Assembly: GCA_015062085.1 (NCBI GenBank)
Contig: SUVI01000084.1
Coordinates: forward strand, 1 to 17,411
Length of the DNA stretch: 17,411 bases
Direction of reading: 5' to 3'
DNA from: Planctomycetaceae bacterium
GTDB taxonomy: Bacteria; Planctomycetota; Planctomycetia; Pirellulales; Thermoguttaceae
Position numbers and translations under genes: made by a program. How positions within the stretch are numbered: the first letter of the stretch is position 1; each line of letters begins with the position of its first letter. This document shows, piece by piece, positions 9,101 through 15,698 of the stretch. The notes beneath the pieces were generated by a model. That model was given only the letters and a program-made list of their open reading frames with translations. It searched no databases and was not told the origin of the DNA.

Positions 9101-10029
9101 AGCGCGAAATGGCAGAGTTCAACGGCACGGAAGACGCGATCGTGTTCTCGGCCGGACATCACGTGAATGAAAGTGTGCTTGGCCACGTGGTCGGGAAAGG
9201 CGATCTTCTGCTTCAGGATTCCCTCTCGCACAACAGTATGGTCATGGGTGCCCTTCTTTCGGGAGCGCAGCGCCGTCCGTTCGAGCATAATAATTGGGAA
9301 ATGGTGGACGATCTGCTCAAACGCTATCGTTCGGACTACCGTCGAGTCTGGATCGCGATGGAAGGTGTCTACAGTATGGACGGCGACATTGCGCCGATCC
9401 CGGAATTTATCGAGCTGAAGAAACGGCACAAGGCGTTCCTTTACGTTGATGAAGCGCACTCACTCGGTACGCTCGGCAAACGCGGGGCCGGGGTGTGCGA
9501 TCATTTCGGCATCGATCCGAATGAAGGCGACCTCTGGATGGGGACGATCAGTAAATCCTTCGGTTCCTGCGGCGGTTTCATTTCCGGTCGGAAAAACATG
9601 ATCGAGTACCTGCGCTACACGACGCCGGGTTACATTTTTAGTGCGGCGATCTCTCCGGCGGCGACGGCTGCAGCACTCGGTGCGCTCCGTGTGCTGAAGC
9701 GTGAACCGGAGCGTGTGGAGCGTCTGCGTCAGAATTCTGCGCTTTTCCTGAAACTGGCCAAGGATGCTAGTCTTGACACTGGATTGAGCGACGGAACTCC
9801 GGTCATTCCGATCATTTATGGAAACTCTCAGCTCAGCATGTTCGTTGCGCAGCAGCTCTTTGACCGCGGCATCAACGTCCAGCCGATCATTTATCCGGCA
9901 GTGGAAGAACGTGCCTCCCGTCTGCGTTTCTTCATGACGGCCATCCATACAGAAGAGCAGATCCGCTTTACTGTCAAGGCCTTGATCGAAGAGACTGAAA
10001 AGGCGAAGCAGATGCTTGGAATGCGCTAG
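6196..10029 (+). CDS. Trimodular fatty acyl-AMP ligase / acyl carrier protein / PLP-dependent alpha-oxoamine synthase
   Basis: The 1277-residue protein has three modules. Residues 1-585 are an adenylate-forming ligase of the FAAL type: YTSGSTGDPKG (178-188), YGLAEATL (331-338), RTGD (450-453), a GRLKD hinge, then GVNLYPQDVE (476-485), whose YPQD(I/V)E is typical of FAALs, and catalytic K564 in TSSGKIQR. An Ala/Glu-rich, later acidic linker (about 600-735) leads to a carrier domain with phosphopantetheine serine S791 in GMDSLE. Residues about 876-1277 are an alpha-oxoamine synthase: HxxN region 988-991, DSLSHNS (1008-1014), VDEAHS (D1085, H1088) and PLP lysine K1120 in GTISKSFGSCGG, closest in feel to serine palmitoyltransferase (GTFSKS) and unlike the GTLGKA(F/L)G of KbL/BioF. 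Predicted reaction: activate a fatty acid with ATP, load it on the carrier, condense it with an amino acid with loss of CO2. The GTG start is supported by GGAG six bases upstream and by the FAAL N-terminus. The amino acid partner is unknown. Confidence 0.9.
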   Translation: MSHIDHLPGSFFGPPTVVDLIRHRATHQPTDLAFGYLVDGDDDMVRMTNADLDRRARSIAARLQAHGLTGERAMLLFPPGLDFIAAYFGCLYAGVVAVPVYPPRKNRSANRVQIIATDCDAKVALTNSEVLSRNEQQLKETPFLSSMLWLNTDQIEAGTEKGWVMPDIHGDTVAFLQYTSGSTGDPKGVIIDHSNLMHNSATIANAFEITRSSIGVFWLPTYHDMGLIGGVLQPLYMGCPNIIMSPMAFLQRPFRWLSAISKFQATTSGGPNFAYELCVKKIKPEQVKQLDLSSWKVAFNGAEPVRPETLEAFAEKFAPAGFDPRAFYPCYGLAEATLLVAGGFVPTRPTERSFDSDLLRKGWAVEIPSSAPKARRIIGNGGCMPDQAVAIVNPDTDEICVDGEVGEIWIHGPSTAKGYWMKPEVTERSFRAFIKPRKDELLAVPGPYFRTGDLGFLWKGELYVSGRLKDMIIWHGVNLYPQDVELTIQNSHDLCRADSGALFAIEKDGREQLVLVQEVDRKVNADYAEVIEAIRKKVSQEHELPLDVIYLIRHGAIPKTSSGKIQRNGTRIEFLAGNFDPMMVWIASENRILTEKEFAARKAEETAKNAESSAQVKEKMAADEHDSEEIRELISDWEARAIALQLPKSHGIDVPPLEERLAARALAESAKMQGNAMTQSPMIGAHVDGGASAEVAAFADSAFTDADDDEDEYDDVTTALGGDGAGFDPVLEAFSEAVRTLNTEGLPEDLVRPECIRRMLKIIIREIKNVANERAVNLTVETPITELGMDSLERMEILNALEETFGGRFPEIVLQDLVTVRDVAEAVCKHLGGSVRLREVLTASRAVSGRHSTVGKTAASGTPGAAAEIPEEYYVFEKSPEFQQLEMSKQTLLTSGMRNPYFTTHEALSKDTTIIGGKEYIHFSSYNYLGLGSHPEVIEFVKDALDQYGCSCSASRLVSGQKKIHVEFEREMAEFNGTEDAIVFSAGHHVNESVLGHVVGKGDLLLQDSLSHNSMVMGALLSGAQRRPFEHNNWEMVDDLLKRYRSDYRRVWIAMEGVYSMDGDIAPIPEFIELKKRHKAFLYVDEAHSLGTLGKRGAGVCDHFGIDPNEGDLWMGTISKSFGSCGGFISGRKNMIEYLRYTTPGYIFSAAISPAATAAALGALRVLKREPERVERLRQNSALFLKLAKDASLDTGLSDGTPVIPIIYGNSQLSMFVAQQLFDRGINVQPIIYPAVEERASRLRFFMTAIHTEEQIRFTVKALIEETEKAKQMLGMR

Positions 10030-10094
10030 TCTGAACGCTGTAATCGTGGACGGGACTCGGCGTTGACCGGGTCCTGGATCGGAGAATCTACGGT

Positions 10095-10136
10095 CGAAAG
10101 CGGTTTCTGTGTGAAACGGCTTTCGGCTTTCATTTT
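10095..10136 (+). terminator. Hairpin terminator candidate after the fusion gene
   Basis: Arms 10095-10107 and 10113-10125 form a 13-bp stem with a single G-G mismatch and a 5-nt loop. The downstream tract is weak (CTTTCATTTT), so termination may be partial. It starts 66 bp after the stop codon at 10029 and would separate the fusion gene from miaA. Confidence 0.5.
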
Positions 10137-10140
10137 GGTA

Positions 10141-10171
10141 GAACGTTTTGATCGAACGTTTTGATCGAACG
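10141..10171 (+). repeat. Short tandem repeat, 13-bp unit, 2.4 copies, upstream of miaA
   Basis: The unit GAACGTTTTGATC occurs at 10141-10153 and 10154-10166, followed by the first five bases of a third copy (10167-10171). It ends 19 bp before the miaA ATG at 10191. Each full copy contains TTGATC, which resembles a -35 box, and copy number would change the spacing of any upstream signal. It most likely arose by slipped-strand duplication. Confidence 0.8.
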
Positions 10172-10190
10172 CTGATTTTCGGATAGAACG

Positions 10191-11210
10191 ATGCCGACAT
10201 TTTTTGCAGAAAACTGTTTTTTTTTGACGGGACCGACCGCCTGCGGCAAGACGGCGCTTGCGCTGGAATTTGCGCGGGAAGAGAATGCGGAGATCCTGTC
10301 GATGGATTCTGTTGCGATCTACCGCGGGATGGACATTGGGAGTGCGAAACCGACTTTGGAGGAGCAGGCGCAGGCGGTCCATCACATGATTGATCTGGTG
10401 GATCCTAGCGAAGAATTCAGTGTCGTGGAGTACCTGCATCGTGCGGAGTCGGTCGTGCGGGATTGTCTTGCGCGGGGGAAGAAACCGCTTTTCACGGGCG
10501 GGACGCCGCTTTATCTGAAAGCGCTGATTTTCGGACTTTTTGAGGGGCCGGAGGGGGACGAGGCTTTCCGGGAAACCATGCGTGTCGAGGCGCAGAAGGC
10601 TGCGGAAGCGGGGGACCGAACTTTTCTTCATCGGAAACTTGAGGCGGTGGACCCGGTCACGGCTGCGCGGCTCCATCCGAATGATGCGAAACGGCTGATT
10701 CGTGCACTGGAGGTCTTCACGCTTACGGGGAAACCGATCCATGAATTCCAGACGCAGTTTCAGCCGGAGGTTCCGGAGCGATTTCGGGAACGGATCCGCA
10801 TCATCGACATTCCGAGGCCGGATCTTCACATTCGGATCGAGAAGCGGGTGGATCTGATGTTTGAGCTTGGATTTCTTGAGGAAGTCCTTTCACTTCGGCT
10901 TCGTTTTCCGGTTTTAAGCAGGACGGCCTCCATGGCGGTCGGGTACCGGGAGATCCTAGCGTTTCTGGAGACTCACGGTCTGACGGCAGAGCGGCTTGAC
11001 GCCGTTCGGGAAGAATTGGGGTGCTTGCGGTGCGGGGAGTCTGAATTTTCGAGTGACGCGAAAGACTGGGTCGAACGTGAGGCTTCCAGGCTGCACGAGG
11101 CGGCGGGATTTGAAGAGCTGGTCACGGAGATCAAGACGCACACGCGGCAGATGGCGAAACGGCAGGTGACGTGGTTCCGTTCTCTGCTGGATCAGGAATT
11201 CATGTTTTAG
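10191..11210 (+). CDS. miaA: tRNA dimethylallyltransferase
   Basis: MiaA transfers a dimethylallyl group from DMAPP to N6 of A37 in tRNAs that read codons starting with U, in the cytoplasm; it is the first step towards ms2i6A. The 339-residue product has the P-loop GPTACGKT (14-21), the DSVAIYRGMDIGSAKP block (39-54) with the catalytic-type D39, the FTGGTPLYLKAL segment (101-112), a typical RLHPND-x-KR-IRALEV stretch, and the C-terminal THTRQMAKRQVTWFR signature. The length is slightly above the usual 300-320. No strong ribosome-binding site precedes the ATG (only GGAT about 6 bases away), so initiation may be weak. A run of nine T occurs at codons 9-12 (10217-10225). The gene sits between two hairpin terminators and looks like a single-gene unit. 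Confidence 0.95.
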   Translation: MPTFFAENCFFLTGPTACGKTALALEFAREENAEILSMDSVAIYRGMDIGSAKPTLEEQAQAVHHMIDLVDPSEEFSVVEYLHRAESVVRDCLARGKKPLFTGGTPLYLKALIFGLFEGPEGDEAFRETMRVEAQKAAEAGDRTFLHRKLEAVDPVTAARLHPNDAKRLIRALEVFTLTGKPIHEFQTQFQPEVPERFRERIRIIDIPRPDLHIRIEKRVDLMFELGFLEEVLSLRLRFPVLSRTASMAVGYREILAFLETHGLTAERLDAVREELGCLRCGESEFSSDAKDWVEREASRLHEAAGFEELVTEIKTHTRQMAKRQVTWFRSLLDQEFMF

Positions 11211-11234
11211 TGAAAGCGGAAACGTACGTTTTTT

Positions 11235-11255
11235 GAAAGCGTGCGCTTTCTTTTT
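11235..11255 (+). terminator. Rho-independent terminator after miaA
   Basis: GAAAGC (11235-11240), loop GTGC and GCTTTC (11245-11250) form a perfect 6-bp stem followed directly by five T (11251-11255). It lies 24 bp after the miaA stop. Just before it is a 12-bp self-complementary sequence AAACGTACGTTT (11220-11231). Confidence 0.65.
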
Positions 11256-11278
11256 AAGGTAATTCATTTGTTGAAAGG

Positions 11279-12720
11279 ATGTCCCGCCATGAAATGTTTT
11301 CGATTTTTTTTCTGTTCTTTTGGGGGGTGATGTGGGGAGTGGTACCGTCCGTGCAGGCGGAAACCGTCCCGGAAGAGTCCGAGGAAGCGCGCAAGGTGCG
11401 TTTGGAGGCGCAGAAGCTGGAAAATCGGAAACTCTGGGAAGAATGGACGGTCGGCAAGAATCTTGCGTTTGGGAAGAGGGCGCTTTTGGTTCCGAAGCCG
11501 GACTTTTTCAAAAACTATCAGCGTCTTGGATTCAATGCGGTACCGACGTTTCCTAGGTACTGGCCAGAAGACGATGCGCAGTGTGAACCGATGCGCAGTG
11601 TGAACCGATGCGCAGTGTGAACCGATGCGTGAATATTTGCGTGAGGCACGGAAGGCTGGTTTCCGGGTCGTGATGAATGAGTCGCCGCTTCACGTCATGA
11701 TGGGGCAGAAAGATGCCGGGCATGAGATTTACTGTCAGCCTGTCGAAGGAGAACCTGGAAAGGATCTTTGTCCGACGTACCGTGGAGAGCTTTACGCGGC
11801 AGAGATGGAACGCGTCGTGCAGTGTGTGGCGAGAACACAGCCTGATTTTGTTTTTGGGGATATTGAGTGCTGGCATTCGGCAGAGAATAGTTCCAAAAAA
11901 TGTGAAAGATGCCGAGCTGTTTGGGAAAATTTCCAGAAAAGTCAGGCGGATCTCGGGATCGCGATGAACGGATCTGAAAAGATGAGCGAGGTGGAAAAGA
12001 GGGAGAGATTTCTCTGGATGCAGGGGCGTGAGATCGTGCGGGTGTGCATCGCGGGGCGCAGAGTTCCCAGATCTCGGTCCCGGTCATTGGATCTTACGCG
12101 AGGCAGCCGATCCGGCCGGTCTATGCGATCGAGCATTTCAGCGATACGTATCCGGAGTTCGTCGACATGGCGATGCCGTCTCTCTATGTTGCGGGACGGG
12201 AACGGGATGCCCATCGGAATATTCGCGAAAATCACGCGCTTTTGGGGAATTCACGGCTCATTCCGTGGCTTTCGGCTGGATGCTGCGGGGAGTTTGAGCC
12301 GGAAAAATTAGAGTTCATGGTCCTTGAAAGTTTCCTGAACGGTGCGGGCGGGATCACGTACTGCTGTTTTACGGATTTGACACGCCGCTTGATTTCTACG
12401 CGCACACACGTGCTCTTGCCGCGCTTCGGCCGTACGAGGAACTGCTCGTTTCCGGGGAGGCGCAGGAAATTTCGGGAAGCGTGCCGGAGATGCTTTACTC
12501 TTCGTGGGGAACGGAGAAGGAACGGCTCATTCTGATCGGGAATCCTGACCGAGCGGAAGAGGAGACGGTCCTTTCCTTGGCGTTGGGGGGCGGGACGGTA
12601 TCCAAACTGTGTGTGAAGGACCTGCGTTCTGGAAAGGAGGAAACGGTCGAGCCTGGAAAATTTACCTGTACGGTCCCCAAAGGAGGTGTGCGTCTTTTCC
12701 ATATTTCGCCAAAACGTTGA
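11279..12720 (+). pseudogene. Broken gene for a secreted protein, probably glycoside hydrolase-like (three frame lesions)
   Basis: Four fragments in successive frames read as one protein. It starts with a signal peptide (MSRHEMFSIFF to SVQA, then ETVPEE). The first frame stops at 11618-11620 after a 17-bp unit repeated three times (11573-11623); with one unit, DAQCEP runs directly into MREYLREARKAGF. The second break is near 12053-12056, where one extra G would give CIAGAQSSQISVPV. The third is near 12367-12370, where one extra T would give TYCCFYGFDTPLDF. Removing 34 bases and adding two yields 1410 bases, exactly 470 codons with the stop at 12718-12720. The rebuilt 469-residue protein has FGDIECWH (the Glu codon is at 11865) followed by a C-x11-C-x2-C pattern, and a late segment LLVSGEAQEISGSV that resembles the end of secreted TIM-barrel-type hydrolases. 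I do not recognise the family securely. AAAGGA touches the ATG at 11279; the in-frame ATG at 11294 has better spacing but removes the positive residues of the signal peptide. Confidence 0.8.
11573..11623 (+). repeat. 17-bp unit in three perfect tandem copies inside a coding region
   Basis: GATGCGCAGTGTGAACC occurs at 11573-11589, 11590-11606 and 11607-11623 with no differences, followed by GATGCG of the original continuation. As 17 is not a multiple of 3, three copies shift the frame, while one, four or seven copies keep it. This is a clear slipped-strand expansion. Confidence 0.95.
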
Positions 12721-12753
12721 TTTGCTGGATGAGCCAATTTTTCAGGTCCCCCC

Positions 12754-12782
12754 TTGCATGTTCGTTGGAATTTCGTTAAAAT
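12754..12782 (+). promoter_or_regulatory. Promoter-like sequence upstream of the DUF4091 glycosidase gene
   Basis: TTGCAT (12754-12759), a 17-base spacer and TAAAAT (12777-12782, 5 of 6 matches to TATAAT). A transcript would start near 12789 and have a leader of about 135 nt that contains the hairpin at 12852-12886. Confidence 0.4.
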
Positions 12783-12851
12783 GAAGAGTGATGCGAGAGA
12801 CCGAAACGTGTTTTGATCTCGAAAACTGAGGGTTTCTGTTTCTCGTTTGAG

Positions 12852-12886
12852 TCTGTGCGTTTTTGTTGACGCACAGAGGATTTTTT
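12852..12886 (+). terminator. Hairpin with T-tract in the leader of the glycosidase gene: attenuator or upstream terminator
   Basis: TCTGTGCGT (12852-12860) pairs perfectly with ACGCACAGA (12869-12877) around an 8-nt loop, followed by GGA and six T (12881-12886). It has the form of an intrinsic terminator. It lies after the promoter-like site at 12754-12782 and only 38 bp before the start codon at 12925, with no room for another promoter. It may thus be a conditional terminator for the glycosidase gene, or simply the terminator of the broken gene ending at 12720. Confidence 0.55.
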
Positions 12887-12924
12887 GTTTCCCGCCGCCT
12901 TCCAACTAGAATCGAGGTATGTGT

Positions 12925-15441
12925 ATGAGTGATTTTCTGAAACTGGATCTTTTCCCGCGGGGGTCCCGTCAAATCGTGAGGATGGTTCTGCCGTGGGCAA
13001 TTTTTGCGTTTCGCGCATTTTCATTTTTTACGGTCGTTCTGATCTTGGGACTTTCAGTCGGAGCGCTGTTTGCGGAACCTTCGGCAGAGCGTTGTGCACT
13101 TCCGCCTTCGGATGAGGCGCCGGAGGACTGGACGCGGATCCCGTACCATGAATCCAGACCGGAGTTTGAACCGACGGAGAGTGAAAAGCAGCGCGGTTTT
13201 GCGCTTTTTTCTCGTCCGCTGGTGGATGCCGTCTATCCGGAATCGCGTCCCGGGGCGGAGGAGCGAGTTGAGAAACTGGCGTTTTTCGCGGCTGGAAATC
13301 AGTTTCAGACGCTGAATTTCGCGGTCTATCCGCTGCAGGAGCTTCCCTCGCTGCGTGTGAGTGCGGGGGAATTTCGCAGGATCCAGACGCTGGACGGAGA
13401 GATGGATCAGGATGAATGGCTTTTTCCGCCGGAAAACGTTCAGCTCCGTCTCGTGACGTACCGCGGGATCCGCTATCCGCAGTACTCTTCCAAAACGAAG
13501 CAGTACCGTGTGCTGCCGGAGTATCTTCAGGAAGTGACGGTCACGGACGCTCCGGTAAAGGAACCGCAGCGGTACTTTCTGACTTTCAAAGTGCCTTCCA
13601 AGATGAAACCCGGTATTTATGCGGGGAAAGTGCGTATTTCCTGGGGCCGCGACGGGGCGGAAATGCGTTCTGCCGAGCTGCCTGTCGAGCTGAAGGTGCT
13701 GGGATTCGATCTTTTGCGTGACCCGGCGAAACACTATTCCGCGTACTATTACCCGCCGAAAACTTCCGACGGTCAGTGGGACCGGGAACGGATGGAGCGT
13801 GAGTTTGCCGCGATGCGCGACTACGGATTCACCCGCAGTCCGGTCTACCAGATGCGCTTTGACGGCGATGGGAAACGTTTCTATTTTCCGGAGTTGGATT
13901 TTTGGCTTGAACTGATGCGCAAAAACGGCATGGCCGGGCCGATACCGACGATCGGCGGTGGGTGTTCGTGGATTGCGTCGTACTATTACGGAGGGAAATT
14001 TGGAAAGCACATCCGCGTTCTGACGCCGCCGAAAGAGGAATTTTACACGGAACTGGCCCGCATGTGCCGAGAATTGAAGAAAGACGTCGATGCGCTGCCG
14101 GAAGGAACGCCGGAGATGATCTTCGGGCCGCTGGATGAGATCGCGCCGGAATCGACGGAGTTTGGAACGCGTGTTTACCAGGCATTCCATGATGCCGGGC
14201 TGCCGACGTATACGACGAAGGAGCCGCATGATCTTTCGTTCCCGAAATACGATCACGTCGTAGACATTTTTGCGAGTCAGGTCTTTGCTCCGTCCTACGC
14301 GGAGACTGTCGGCCGGCACAAGCGCGAGTACTGGTGCTATCCGAATCACAATTCGTACGAGCGCAAGGACATGGTCATCATGTGCAAAGGCGGACGAATG
14401 ACGTATGGTTTCGGAATGTGGCGGAGCGGTTTCGATCTGCTCATTCCGTGGATCTGGCGTGCCGGTTCGCCGGATCATTTCGATCTGGAAACGTCGAGCG
14501 GCGGGAATCTTCTGCATCCGGAGACCGGTGAAGTCATCATGACGACCTACTGGGAGTGCTTTCGCGAGGGGATCAGCGACCTGCGCTACCTCTACACGCT
14601 CCAGAACGCGGTCATTCAGCGCGAGGGGACTCAAAATGCGGCTCTGAATGCCGAGATCGCTCGGTCGCGCGCACTGCTTCAGGAAATTTGGGATTCCATC
14701 GTCGTGAAGGAGAAGTACCTGAACCGTCATCTTTGGGAATCGGAACGTTTCGATGCGTACCGGACCCGGATCGCGGAGCGGATCGAGGCGCTTTACCGAT
14801 TCTCGCCCGTTAATAAAAAGACGGCCCCCTCCGTCATCATCGAGCCGCGCGAGATCGAGTGGGTCGATCCTTTCCAGGCGGAATTTGCTCGGAGGGATAC
14901 TGATGGAACGATCCAGAGTCTCCCGATCCCGTTGGAACGCTGTATCGCTTCGGAAGATGAAGCGAAAGTCGAGATCGTGGAAGGTACGGACGTGCCGGCG
15001 GGTGCGAGAAACGATCGGTGTGTTCTGCTGACGGTCACTGTGGACAAAGAGCGTGACGGTTCTTCGGCAAAGGGACCCTATCCGTCGAACTGGCCTGCGC
15101 TGGCGGGTTACGTTACGAAAGCGGAATGGGAGACTCGCGGGAATGTCAAGCCGCGCGGTCTGCTCATGCGGGTTTATGTGGATTCCAACCGGACTGTCAA
15201 TGCAGGCAAAACGCCGATCCACGCGGGAGTGCAGCCGGGCGGTTTTTCGTATACGACGCCGTCGGAGCTGGAAGAACGCGTCTGGCACACGCTGTTCGTG
15301 CCGCTCGAAAATGCGGGCTACGACGGGATGCCGCCGGTCTCTGGTCTTCCGCAGAGCGTGCGTCTCACGATCTCTGAGGGAAATCACGAGCACGGTGACG
15401 TCCTGAAACTCTACTTTGATGAGATCTCTTTCATCTGGTAG
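12925..15441 (+). CDS. Secreted GH123/DUF4091-type glycoside hydrolase
   Basis: The 838-residue protein starts with a long n-region and a hydrophobic segment ending in VGALFA, then EPSAE, fitting a signal peptide or membrane anchor. A beta-rich N-terminal domain follows, ending with VPSKMKPGIY (223-232), the usual lead-in to this catalytic domain. The barrel region contains FGPLDEIAPE with an Asp-Glu pair (D404, E405), as in GH123 N-acetylgalactosaminidases that use substrate-assisted catalysis. The signature WECFREGISDLRYLYTL (543-559) marks DUF4091. Residues about 640-838 form a beta-sandwich-like, possibly carbohydrate-binding end (KLYFDEISFIW). The ATG at 12925 was chosen over 12919 because GAGGT (12914-12918) has normal spacing to 12925 and touches 12919. 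The sugar substrate is not readable; amino-sugar polymers such as host glycans are plausible. The broken secreted gene upstream may have worked in the same process. Confidence 0.85.
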   Translation: MSDFLKLDLFPRGSRQIVRMVLPWAIFAFRAFSFFTVVLILGLSVGALFAEPSAERCALPPSDEAPEDWTRIPYHESRPEFEPTESEKQRGFALFSRPLVDAVYPESRPGAEERVEKLAFFAAGNQFQTLNFAVYPLQELPSLRVSAGEFRRIQTLDGEMDQDEWLFPPENVQLRLVTYRGIRYPQYSSKTKQYRVLPEYLQEVTVTDAPVKEPQRYFLTFKVPSKMKPGIYAGKVRISWGRDGAEMRSAELPVELKVLGFDLLRDPAKHYSAYYYPPKTSDGQWDRERMEREFAAMRDYGFTRSPVYQMRFDGDGKRFYFPELDFWLELMRKNGMAGPIPTIGGGCSWIASYYYGGKFGKHIRVLTPPKEEFYTELARMCRELKKDVDALPEGTPEMIFGPLDEIAPESTEFGTRVYQAFHDAGLPTYTTKEPHDLSFPKYDHVVDIFASQVFAPSYAETVGRHKREYWCYPNHNSYERKDMVIMCKGGRMTYGFGMWRSGFDLLIPWIWRAGSPDHFDLETSSGGNLLHPETGEVIMTTYWECFREGISDLRYLYTLQNAVIQREGTQNAALNAEIARSRALLQEIWDSIVVKEKYLNRHLWESERFDAYRTRIAERIEALYRFSPVNKKTAPSVIIEPREIEWVDPFQAEFARRDTDGTIQSLPIPLERCIASEDEAKVEIVEGTDVPAGARNDRCVLLTVTVDKERDGSSAKGPYPSNWPALAGYVTKAEWETRGNVKPRGLLMRVYVDSNRTVNAGKTPIHAGVQPGGFSYTTPSELEERVWHTLFVPLENAGYDGMPPVSGLPQSVRLTISEGNHEHGDVLKLYFDEISFIW

Positions 15442-15465
15442 AATGGGAGAACGCAGGCCTGTGAC

Positions 15466-15545
15466 GGCTCTTTCAGCAAATGCGTGCCAGCCCAACTGCG
15501 GGATCCTGCGGCGAACTGGTACGCACTTGGCGAGGGCCCCTTTTT
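15466..15545 (+). terminator. Large two-part hairpin ending in a T-tract: terminator or small structured RNA
   Basis: An inner stem of ten pairs (15481-15490 with 15516-15525, one G-U) is enclosed by an outer stem of seven pairs (15466-15472 with 15532-15538, two G-U), followed by CC and five T (15541-15545). The apical 25 nt contain GCGGGATCCTGC, which can pair with itself. It starts 25 bp after the glycosidase stop. It is larger than a normal terminator but matches no small RNA I know; the conserved SRP RNA loop is absent. Confidence 0.45.
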
Positions 15546-15698
15546 ATTGAAAATTTCCAGAAGGGAGGGCTTGTAATTCCGAAGAATGGGAAGTATCATT
15601 CCTAAATATTACAATACGGGCGCCGCAGACCAGATACACGATTCGCGGGCACGCTGACATAATGCTGTGACCTGGCGGCCCTGTAAGGAGAGATAAGT

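Noticed and set aside
13054..15495. Very long open frame (about 813 codons) on the minus strand opposite the glycosidase gene
   Set aside because: Its product is rich in Arg, His and Phe with no recognisable domain, signal peptide or ribosome-binding site. It mirrors the codon bias of the plus-strand gene, which has clear family motifs.
15466..15545. SRP (4.5S) RNA
   Set aside because: Length and T-tract would fit, but the near-universal GGAAGGAAGCAGC-type loop of domain IV is absent on both strands.
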